A stretch of DNA of 55,055 bases, taken from positions 1 through 55,055 of the forward strand of contig NZ_CADEFR010000022.1 of the NCBI RefSeq assembly GCF_902826655.1. Reading direction: 5' to 3'. A program made the translations under genes and the position numbers. Below the pieces are notes generated by a model that did not search any database, was not told the origin of the DNA, and saw only the letters and a program-made list of their open reading frames with translations. This DNA comes from an uncultured Methylibium sp. (GTDB lineage Bacteria; Pseudomonadota; Gammaproteobacteria; Burkholderiales; Burkholderiaceae_C). Below, one piece after another: positions 24,822-31,789 of the stretch; the first letter of the stretch is position 1, and every line of letters starts with the position of its first letter.

Positions 24822-25930
24822 CCCTGCGCCCCTTCCACCATCTCCGCCTTCGTCAAGATTGCATTCAGCGCCTGGTTGATGTAGTAGTTCGACCGCCCCA
24901 CCTTCACCTTCTGCACGAAGCCGCTGGCCGTCAGCGCGTCCAGGTATTTGGTGGCCGTGAGTCGCGACACCTTCAGATCGCGCTCGACGAATTCAATCTT
25001 GGTGTACGGGTGCATGAACAGGTTGTTGATCAGGTCCTGGCTGTAGAACTTGTGCGCCGTGCGGATGCGGTGCTTGTAGTCCATCAGCGCGGCTTTGATG
25101 TCGGCCACGGTGGCGATGGTCTGCTGCGCGGTCTGCTCCACGGCGGCCAGCATGTACAGCACCCAGGCTTGCCACACCGGCACGGCGTCGTTCTGCTCGC
25201 GCACGGCTTGCAGCAGGCGGTAGTAGTCGGGCTTGTGGCGCACGATGTGGCGGCTGAGGTAGAGCACGGGGATGTCGAGCAAGTCCTTGTTCACCAGGTA
25301 GAGCACGTTGACGATGCGGCCGGTGCGGCCGTTGCCGTCGTAGAAGGGGTGGATGCTCTCGAACTGGTGGTGCACCAGCGCCATCTTGATCAAGGGGTCG
25401 GCGTCGAAGGCGCTGTCGTCGTTGATGAAGCGCTCCAGGTCGCGCATCAGCGCGACGATGGCGGCCGGGTCTTGCGGCGGCGTGTACACCACGCGGCCGG
25501 CGCCGTCCTTCAGCGCCGTGCCGGGCAACTTGCGAAAGCCCGCGTTGTTCTGCTCCAGCTCGGCCTGGATCTCGATCATGTGGTTGGCGGTGAGCAGGCC
25601 ACTGCGCTTGACCAAGTCGAAGCCGACGCCGAGCGCTTGCACGTAGTGCCGCACTTCCTTGGCGGCGGGCGAGGCGAACAGGTCCGGGTAGGTGGCGCTG
25701 CGGAACAGCTCGTCGTGTGTGGTGACGATGTTCTCGATGGCCGAGCTGTCCTTGGCCTCTTGCAGGCCCAGGGTGTTGATGAGGATGCCCTGGTTGGGCA
25801 TGCCAGCCGCCAGGCCCTTCAACTCGGCGAGCTTGCGGCTCGCGGTGGCGGTGGCCTTGAGAAGCGCGGGGGACTCGAAGTACGCCGCCTTCAGGCGGGT
25901 CAGGGGTTGGAGCGGCGGCAGGGCGGGCAT
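24818..25930 (-). CDS. Fic-domain protein inside the type I RM operon (predicted AMPylating enzyme with self-inhibitory helix)
   Basis: A 370-residue Fic protein. The catalytic loop HPFYDGNGRTGR at 194-205 matches HPFx(D/E)GNGRxxR exactly, so it should transfer AMP or another nucleotide group to a protein hydroxyl. Upstream, SSAIEN at 62-67 fits the (S/T)xxxE(G/N) inhibitory helix, with E66 predicted to block ATP positioning, as in the class with an N-terminal inhibitor. A winged-helix DNA-binding domain appears near the C-terminus (VERDLKVSRLTATKYLDALT, residues about 315-345). It lies between hsdM and hsdS, with its stop overlapping the hsdS start, so it is part of the operon. Its target is unknown; it could be a guard or regulator for the RM system. 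The palindromic site at 25954-26000 lies just upstream of its start. Confidence 0.95.
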   Translation of the reverse strand: MPALPPLQPLTRLKAAYFESPALLKATATASRKLAELKGLAAGMPNQGILINTLGLQEAKDSSAIENIVTTHDELFRSATYPDLFASPAAKEVRHYVQALGVGFDLVKRSGLLTANHMIEIQAELEQNNAGFRKLPGTALKDGAGRVVYTPPQDPAAIVALMRDLERFINDDSAFDADPLIKMALVHHQFESIHPFYDGNGRTGRIVNVLYLVNKDLLDIPVLYLSRHIVRHKPDYYRLLQAVREQNDAVPVWQAWVLYMLAAVEQTAQQTIATVADIKAALMDYKHRIRTAHKFYSQDLINNLFMHPYTKIEFVERDLKVSRLTATKYLDALTASGFVQKVKVGRSNYYINQALNAILTKAEMVEGAQG

Positions 25931-25953
25931 CGAAGGCCTAGCGATTTGCTATG

Positions 25954-26000
25954 CATGTTCGCATAACATGTATAGAAAAACCAGATTCTCTATACACGTT
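25954..26000. promoter_or_regulatory. Two adjoining inverted repeats between hsdM and fic, likely operator
   Basis: In the 86-base gap between hsdM and fic there is an AT-rich stretch with two dyads sharing one half. The first is CATGTT-CGCAT-AACATG (25954-25970), perfect. The second has 12-base arms, AACATGTATAGA (25965-25976) and TCTATACACGTT (25989-26000), with one mismatch. Reading toward fic (minus strand) the region also contains -10-like TATACAT and TATAGA hexamers. The shared AACATG half is what one would expect of two alternative or cooperative binding sites. The fic product carries a winged helix and could be the binder. Confidence 0.6.
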
Positions 26001-26016
26001 CGCCGCCCTTCCGGAC

Positions 26017-27660
26017 TCACCCGGGTTCTTTGAGCGGGTAGCCCAGGCCGGCCAGGTTCTTTCGAATGGCCGCTTCGAGCCTCGCGCTCTCGGCGAGCTG
26101 GTTGCTCAAGGTGGCGGTCAGGCGGGCCATCTTCTGCTCGAAGGGCTCGCCGTCGTCCTCCTGTACGGCGGCGCCCACGTAGCGGCCGGGGGTGAGCACA
26201 TGGTCGTGCTTGCGGATGTCTTCCAGCGTGGCGGCCTTGGCGAAGCCGGGTTCGTCCACCGCCTCCCCGCGCTTCCAGCGGTGGAAGGTGTCGGCCACCT
26301 TGGCGACGTCTTCGGGCTTGAAGTCGCGCAGGACCCGGTCCCTCATGTAGCCGAGGTTGCGCGCGTCGATGAATAGCGTTTGGCCCTTGCGCTCTTGCCA
26401 GCCGTTGCGTGCGGCTTTGCTGCGCGTGAGGAACCAGATGCACGCCGGGATCTGCGTGTTGGTGAACAGCTGGCCGGGCAGCGCCACCATGCACTCGACA
26501 AGGTCGGCCTCGACGATGGCCTTGCGGATCTCGCCCTCGTTGTTGGTGTTGCTGCTCATCGAACCGTTGGCCAGCAGCAGGGCCATGCTGCCGTGCGGTG
26601 CCAGGTGGTGGATCATGTGCTGCATCCACGCGAAGTTGGCGTTGCCCTCGGGGGGCACGCCGTACTTCCAGCGCACGTCGTCGTCCTTCACGCCGTCCTT
26701 CCACGCCTTCATGTTGAAGGGCGGGTTGGCCATGATGAAGTCGGCGCGCAGGTCGGGGTGCTGCGGCCGCGTGTAGGTACTGGCGGGCTCCTTGCCGAAG
26801 TCGAAGTCCATGCCGCGGATGGCCATGTTCATGCTGGCCAGGCGCCACGTGGTGGGGTTCGCTTCCTGCCCATAGACGCTGAGCTGGCCCACCTTGCCGC
26901 CATGCTCTTCGACGAAACGCTCGCTCTGCACGAAGAAGCCGCCCGAGCCGCAGCAGGGGTCGTATACGCGGCCCTGGAAGGGCTCGAGCATCTGCACGAT
27001 CAGCGTGACGATGCTCTTGGGCGTGTAGAACTCGCCGCCGCGCTTGCCGGCCGCGATGGAGAACTCGCCGAGGAAGTATTCGTAGATGTGGCCGAGGATG
27101 TCCTTGGCTCTGAGCGAGCCGTGGTGGAACGGCACCTTCGAGAACTCGTCGATCAGGCCGGGCAGTGCATCGTCCACGCGCCAGCGCGCGTAGCTCTTGT
27201 CGAGCACGTTCTTCAGCTTGGGGTTGTCCTTCTCGACCGCTTCTAGCGCGTCGTCGAGCAGGCGGCCGATGCCCTTGAAGTCGTACTCGAAAGTCTTGCC
27301 GTTCTTGACCAGCAGCTTGGTGCCGTTGGCCACCTTGGCGTTCACTCGAAGAAAGTCCCAACGTGCCAGCGCGGGCACCCAGAAGATGTTCTTCTCGAGG
27401 TAGTAGTCGCGGGCCTCGAGCTCCTGCTCGACCATCTCGCCGGCGTCCGGGCCAAGGTAGTAGTCGTGAGCGGGGTCCGCGAAGGCGGCTTGAAGTTCGG
27501 TGCGCCGCTCCTTGAAGGCGTCGGACACGTACTTGAGGAACACGAGCCCCAGCACGACGTGCATGTAGTCGCTGGGGTTGACGTTGGAGCGCAGGCGGTC
27601 GGCCGCATTCCACAGGCGCTTGTCGAGGTCGTTGAGGAACTGTTGCTCTTCGGGTTTCAA
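26017..27660 (-). CDS. hsdM: Type I restriction-modification methylase subunit (N6-adenine)
   Basis: A 547-residue methylase subunit, first gene of the RM operon. The N-terminal helical HsdM domain is residues 1-150. The SAM-binding motif DPCCGSGG is at 234-241, the catalytic NPPF at 312-315, and GGEFYTP (208-214) precedes the SAM domain as usual. It methylates adenine in the bipartite site chosen by HsdS. The start ATG at 27660 begins MKPEEQQFLNDLDKRLWNAA. 86 bases separate its stop from fic. All motifs are intact, so the system should be able to modify. Codon use is less GC3-rich than in the flanking genes. Confidence 0.96.
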   Translation of the reverse strand: MKPEEQQFLNDLDKRLWNAADRLRSNVNPSDYMHVVLGLVFLKYVSDAFKERRTELQAAFADPAHDYYLGPDAGEMVEQELEARDYYLEKNIFWVPALARWDFLRVNAKVANGTKLLVKNGKTFEYDFKGIGRLLDDALEAVEKDNPKLKNVLDKSYARWRVDDALPGLIDEFSKVPFHHGSLRAKDILGHIYEYFLGEFSIAAGKRGGEFYTPKSIVTLIVQMLEPFQGRVYDPCCGSGGFFVQSERFVEEHGGKVGQLSVYGQEANPTTWRLASMNMAIRGMDFDFGKEPASTYTRPQHPDLRADFIMANPPFNMKAWKDGVKDDDVRWKYGVPPEGNANFAWMQHMIHHLAPHGSMALLLANGSMSSNTNNEGEIRKAIVEADLVECMVALPGQLFTNTQIPACIWFLTRSKAARNGWQERKGQTLFIDARNLGYMRDRVLRDFKPEDVAKVADTFHRWKRGEAVDEPGFAKAATLEDIRKHDHVLTPGRYVGAAVQEDDGEPFEQKMARLTATLSNQLAESARLEAAIRKNLAGLGYPLKEPG

Positions 27661-28090
27661 GGCTTCACCGCGACTTCATGCACTTACGACAATGATGCCA
27701 GCGTTGTCGGCTACCGATAGCGGTGCATCGATGGTGCGTCATGCACGCGCTCTCCGAACCAGCCGTCGGTCGCCGAGGCCAAAGCCCGCATGGCTTGGGC
27801 CAGGCAGCCTAGGCCAACCCGCTGCGATCACCGTCGGCAAGCGCCGAGTAGCCATCAATGATCTATCGGCCCGATCACTGGCCTTGCTGCAGTAGGAGGG
27901 CGCCAAGTGAACGCTGCGTCGCCATCGTGTTGAGAGTGCCATCAGTGAAGCGGCAGAACGCCCTCGTCGACACGATGCAACTTGGGAACAGAGACCTCGT
28001 AGGCGTAGGCGCGCGTGGGATTGACTCCCCTGCCCCCACCCCCTACGTTCCCTGAACCCGTGGCCGCATCGCCACCCATCAGGAGCTCCC
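27661..28090. other. 430-base intergenic stretch upstream of hsdM, no gene recognised
   Basis: No credible gene is seen on either strand. Short open frames exist on the plus strand (one ending at 27895, one 27858-28055), but they have no good ribosome site and no recognisable product. It should contain the hsdM promoter (reading left) and the promoter of the lipoprotein gene (reading right). Base composition near hsdM is still lower in GC than the chromosome average and rises toward 28060, so the edge of the RM island probably falls here. No integrase, tRNA or clear direct repeat was seen. Confidence 0.6.
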
Positions 28091-28792
28091 ATGCGCCACC
28101 CCGGCTCCCTGGTTCTGGTCACCCTTGCCCTGGCTCTCACCCTGGCCGCCTGCGGCCGCAAGGAAGAGAAGCCGCCGCCGCCCGGCTTCACCGACGAAGG
28201 TGCCGCCGCGCAAAAGCGCATCGGGCAGTACTTGCAGGACTCCGTTTTCGCCGGCGGCAAGCTGCACGGCTGCTGGGCCGGCATCAAGCCGGAAGGGGCG
28301 GCCACCGGCGCCATCGCGCTGGACCTGGCGTTCCGCAAGGCCGGGGAGCAGTGGACTTTCGACAGCGCCAAGCTGCAGAAGTCCGCCGCCGCGCTGCCGG
28401 CCGACCAGGCCGCAGCGGCGCAGCGTTGCCTGGAGTCGGCGGCGCGCGGCACGGCCTTCGCGGTGGATGCCAAGCAGCCGCTGGAGCAGCTGGCGCCCGA
28501 CTTCGTGGTGCGCCTGGCCTGGCCGGTGCCCCTGCCGGCCGACGGCACGCCGCTGCCCGACGACGACGTGGCCCGCCTCATCGGCAGCGGCGGCAGCGGC
28601 GGCGTCATCACGGTGGCCGGCTGCTCCGACTGCCAGCTGCGTGGCGAGCCGCCCTATGGCTACAAGTGCGTCGCCAAGAAGAGCGGCAGCCAGACCGACT
28701 GCGAGGAGGTCGCCACCAACGTCTGCGCCACCACGCCCAAGGCCTGCGTGCGCGGGCTGTTCGGCGGCTCCAGCGGCGTGATCATGTATTGA
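28091..28792 (+). CDS. Putative lipoprotein, cysteine-rich C-terminus
   Basis: A 233-residue exported protein, ATG at 28091 behind AGGAG. The signal peptide ends in a lipobox, LTLAAC, with the lipidated cysteine at residue 21 and a charged spacer GRKEEKPPPPG. The C-terminal third holds seven cysteines (GCSDCQ, YKC, TDCEE, NVCATTPKAC), probably disulfide-bonded in the periplasm. Family not recognised. It is the first gene after the RM island, and composition is back to chromosomal. Confidence 0.82.
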   Translation: MRHPGSLVLVTLALALTLAACGRKEEKPPPPGFTDEGAAAQKRIGQYLQDSVFAGGKLHGCWAGIKPEGAATGAIALDLAFRKAGEQWTFDSAKLQKSAAALPADQAAAAQRCLESAARGTAFAVDAKQPLEQLAPDFVVRLAWPVPLPADGTPLPDDDVARLIGSGGSGGVITVAGCSDCQLRGEPPYGYKCVAKKSGSQTDCEEVATNVCATTPKACVRGLFGGSSGVIMY

Positions 28793-28880
28793 CGCGGCTG
28801 CTGCTGCTGCCGCCGGCCAGGGGCGGGTCGCGCGGCCTGCAAGAATCGACGCGCGCGCCTCACTCCCCGCCTCGACCCGC

Positions 28881-29756
28881 ATGCAGCACGTTCACGCCAA
28901 CGGCCTGGCCTTCGCCTACCTGGAACAAGGCACCGGCCCGCTGGTGCTGCTGCTGCACGGCTTTCCGGACACCGCGCACACCTGGAGCCACCAGATGCCG
29001 GCGCTGGCCGCGGCCGGCTATCGCGTGGTGGCGCCCTTCATGCGCGGCTACCACCCCACCGCCATCCCGGCCGACGGCTACTACGACAAGGCCACGCTGG
29101 CCGCCGACGTGGCCGCGCTGATCCGCGCCCTGGGCGGCGGCCAGCCGGTCCATCTGGTCGGCCAGGACTGGGGCGCCATCGTGTCGTACGCGGTGCTGGC
29201 GGCGTTTCCGCAGCTGGTGAAGCGCGCGGTGGTGATGGCGGTGCCGCACCCCGCCGTGGTGGCCGCCAGCATGCTGGACCCCAGGCATGTGCACCGCTCC
29301 TTCCACTGGTGGTTCTTCCAGCTGGCCGACCTGCCGGAGCGCGCGCTGCTGGACAAGGACGCCGCCTTCATCGACTACCTGTGGACCTACTGGACCAGCC
29401 CCGGCCATGAAGACGCGGCCCACATCGCCAGCATCAAGGCCATGCTCCGGCGCCCAGGCGTGCTGACCGCCACGCTGGGCTACTACCGCGCCATGCTCGA
29501 CGCCGGCAAGGGCGACCCGGCGCTCGAAGATCTGCGCCGGCGCATGCAGGGCCCGATCACCGTGCCGACGCTCGCCCTGTGCGGCGCCGACGACCTGCGC
29601 GCCGAACTGATGCGCGACCAGGGCCGGCACTTCGCCGGCGAGTACCGCTACGAAGAGGTCGCCAACGCCGGGCACTTTCTGCAGCGCGAGCAGCCGGCCG
29701 AGGTGACGCGGTGGGTGCTGGAGTGGCTGGACGGCGGCCCTCGCGTGCATCGGTAG
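28881..29756 (+). CDS. Alpha/beta-fold hydrolase, epoxide hydrolase-like
   Basis: A 291-residue alpha/beta hydrolase. The oxyanion motif HGFPD is at 26-30. The nucleophile elbow is GQDWG with Asp96, not Ser, which is the pattern of epoxide hydrolases and haloalkane dehalogenases. Tyrosines in the lid region (LWTYW, LGYYRAM) fit epoxide ring opening. The catalytic His is in NAGHFLQREQP near the C-terminus and the acid probably in CGADD. No signal peptide. No neighbour gives a substrate; a LysR gene ends 25 bases downstream on the other strand. Confidence 0.88.
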   Translation: MQHVHANGLAFAYLEQGTGPLVLLLHGFPDTAHTWSHQMPALAAAGYRVVAPFMRGYHPTAIPADGYYDKATLAADVAALIRALGGGQPVHLVGQDWGAIVSYAVLAAFPQLVKRAVVMAVPHPAVVAASMLDPRHVHRSFHWWFFQLADLPERALLDKDAAFIDYLWTYWTSPGHEDAAHIASIKAMLRRPGVLTATLGYYRAMLDAGKGDPALEDLRRRMQGPITVPTLALCGADDLRAELMRDQGRHFAGEYRYEEVANAGHFLQREQPAEVTRWVLEWLDGGPRVHR

Positions 29757-29781
29757 TTCCTGGCCACCGACGATCGGGCGA

Positions 29782-30744
29782 TCAACGCTCGCCGCCCGAC
29801 GCCGTCGGCAACGCCGATCCGGCCTCGCCGCCGATGCCCAGCGCCGCGTCCCACGGCGGCGTCGGGCCGCCGAACCGGGCCGCCAGAAAGTCCACCAGCA
29901 GCCGCAGCGCCAGCGGCTGGTGAAGGCGCGACAGGAACACGGCGTGGACGCCCATCGTGTCGGGTTCGTGCGTGGGCAGCAGCCGCTCGAGGCGGCCCTC
30001 GCGCAGGTCGTCGCCGACAAAGTAGGTGGGCAGGATGCTGATGCCGCCGCCTGCCAGCACGGCGCGCCGCAGCACGGCGGTCTCGTTGGTCGAGAAGCGC
30101 TCGACCACGGGCACCTCGATCGTCCGGCCGGCCTGCGTGAACCGGTAGTGCGTCGCGCTGACGAGCGCGTGCGACAGGCAGCGGTGCGACAGCAAGTCGT
30201 CGGGCGTCTGCGGCCGACCGTGGCGGTCCAGGTAGCGCGGCGCCCCGCACAGCACCGAGCGGCACACCGCCAGCTGCCGCGCGATCAGTCCGGGCTCGAG
30301 CTTGTTGGTGATGCGCACCGCCAGGTCGATGCGCTCGGCCGTGAGGTCCACGCTGCGATCGGCCGCCAGCACCGACAGGTCGACCAGCGGGTGGGCGTCC
30401 TGGAACTCCATCAGCGCAGCGGTCAGCTGGGCTTCGGCGAAGGACGGCGCGCACGCCACCCTCAGCCGGCCGGCCGGCTGGCGACGGGCCGACCCGGCCG
30501 ACTGCTCCAGGTCCTCGGCCGTCTCCAGCAGCTGGCGGCCCGAGACCAGCGCGGACTGGCCGGCTTCGGTCAGGCCGATGCGGCGCGTGGTCCGGTGCAG
30601 CAGGCGGGCGCCGAGCCAGTCTTCCAGAGCCGCCAGATAGCGGCTGACCATCGCGGTCGACATCTCCAGATGCTCTGCGGCGCGGGTCAGGCTGCCGTGG
30701 TCGACCACGGTGAGGAAGACGCGGGTGGCGGTCAGTCGGTCCAT
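29782..30744 (-). CDS. LysR-family transcriptional regulator
   Basis: A 320-residue LTTR. The N-terminal winged helix (1-62) reads VFLTVVDHGSLTRAAEHLEM followed by STAMVSRYLAALEDWLGARL, then a linker helix and the periplasmic-binding-protein-like effector domain (about 90-295). Divergent from the MBL-fold gene at 30876 with 131 bases between, which contain a perfect dyad at 30777-30796. LTTRs usually regulate the divergent neighbour and themselves, so the MBL gene is the likely target. The effector is unknown. The C-terminal tail after 295 is Gly/Ala/Ser-rich. Confidence 0.93.
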   Translation of the reverse strand: MDRLTATRVFLTVVDHGSLTRAAEHLEMSTAMVSRYLAALEDWLGARLLHRTTRRIGLTEAGQSALVSGRQLLETAEDLEQSAGSARRQPAGRLRVACAPSFAEAQLTAALMEFQDAHPLVDLSVLAADRSVDLTAERIDLAVRITNKLEPGLIARQLAVCRSVLCGAPRYLDRHGRPQTPDDLLSHRCLSHALVSATHYRFTQAGRTIEVPVVERFSTNETAVLRRAVLAGGGISILPTYFVGDDLREGRLERLLPTHEPDTMGVHAVFLSRLHQPLALRLLVDFLAARFGGPTPPWDAALGIGGEAGSALPTASGGER

Positions 30745-30776
30745 GGCGGGTGGTGGCGCTGAGGCCCCAGTTCATC

Positions 30777-30796
30777 GATGTACGCAACAGTACATC
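30777..30796. promoter_or_regulatory. Inverted repeat in LysR/MBL divergent promoter, likely LTTR box
   Basis: GATGTAC-GCAACA-GTACATC, perfect 7-base arms. Arms extend to 10 bases with one mismatch (ATCGATGTAC / GTACATCAAT). It lies 33 bases from the LysR start and 80 from the MBL start, where an LTTR recognition site is expected. Confidence 0.6.
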
Positions 30797-30875
30797 AATC
30801 GACATGCCGTTTATCAACCGAGCTGGGCTGAATAGAGTGTCGGTGTCCCGATCACCACCACTTCAGGAGCTCAGC

Positions 30876-31766
30876 ATGATGTTTCCCCTCCAGTTCGTCC
30901 GCCGTGTCCTGCCCTTGCTGGCGCTGGGCGTGGTCGCCGCCGACGGCGCGTCGGCGCAGGTCGCCGCGCCGCTGTCGGTGAAGGTCTACAACGCCGACGC
31001 CAACAGCTTTCATGTCAACGCCGTGGTGGTCAGCGGCAAGTCGGAGGCGATGGTGATCGACTCCGGCTTCACGCGCGCCGACGCGCTGCGCGTGGCAGCC
31101 CATGTGCTGGACAGCGGCAAGACGCTGAAGACCATCTTCATCAGCAATGCCGACCCCGACTTCTACTTCGGCGCCGAGACGCTGAAGGAGCTGTTCCCGC
31201 AGGCGCGCGTGCTCACCACGCCGGCCGTGCGCGAGAAGATCCAGGCCAAGCTGGCCGGCAAGCTGGCCTTCTGGGGCCCGAAGATGGGCGCCAACGCGCC
31301 CAAGGTGCCGATCGTTCCCGAGGCCCTCGACGGCCGCACGCTCAGCATCGACGGCGAGACCGTCGAGGTCCGCGGCACGACCGGCGAGCTGGCGCACCGG
31401 CCCTATGTGTGGATCCCGTCGATCCAGGCCATCGTCGGCAACATCGCCGTGTTCGGCAACCTGCACGTCTGGACCGCCGACACGCAGAAGCCCGGCGAGC
31501 GCCAGGCCTGGCTGGCCCAGCTCGACGAGATGCAGGCGCTGCGCCCGGCCCTGGTGGTGCCGGGCCACATGGCGGCCGGCACGGCACTGGACGACAGCGC
31601 CATTCGCTACACGCGCGGCTACCTGCAGCGCTTCGAGGCCGAGCTGCCGAAGGCCGGCAACGCGGCCGAGCTGATCGGCGTGCTGCAGAAGGCGTATCCG
31701 CAGGCCGGCCTGGGCATCGCGCTGGACATCGGCGCCAAGGTCAACAAGGGCGAGATGAAGTGGTAG
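30876..31766 (+). CDS. Exported metallo-beta-lactamase-fold protein with altered metal motif
   Basis: A 296-residue protein; the ATG at 30876 follows an AGGAG site (CAGGAGCTCAGC), and the frame open further upstream is rejected. Signal peptide residues 1-28 with cleavage near ASAQVAA. The fold is MBL-like: strand-loop MVIDSGFTRADALRVAAHVL, then IFISNADPDFYFG at 87-99 where HxHxDH is expected, VRGTTGELAHRPYVWIP, and a final VVPGHMAAG. Only one Asp and the late histidines remain of the canonical metal ligands, so zinc chemistry, if any, must be altered. Divergent from the LysR gene, its likely regulator. Function unknown. Confidence 0.85.
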   Translation: MMFPLQFVRRVLPLLALGVVAADGASAQVAAPLSVKVYNADANSFHVNAVVVSGKSEAMVIDSGFTRADALRVAAHVLDSGKTLKTIFISNADPDFYFGAETLKELFPQARVLTTPAVREKIQAKLAGKLAFWGPKMGANAPKVPIVPEALDGRTLSIDGETVEVRGTTGELAHRPYVWIPSIQAIVGNIAVFGNLHVWTADTQKPGERQAWLAQLDEMQALRPALVVPGHMAAGTALDDSAIRYTRGYLQRFEAELPKAGNAAELIGVLQKAYPQAGLGIALDIGAKVNKGEMKW

Positions 31767-31789
31767 CTCGCGGGCGCCGGGTCGCGCGG

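Noticed and set aside
25954-26000. Inverted repeats as IS ends or an attachment site
   Set aside because: No transposase, integrase or target duplication nearby; the position inside an operon gap fits an operator better.
27661-28090. Short open frames between hsdM and the lipoprotein gene as possible small genes or remnants
   Set aside because: No ribosome site, no protein-like composition, no match to known families; treated as non-coding.
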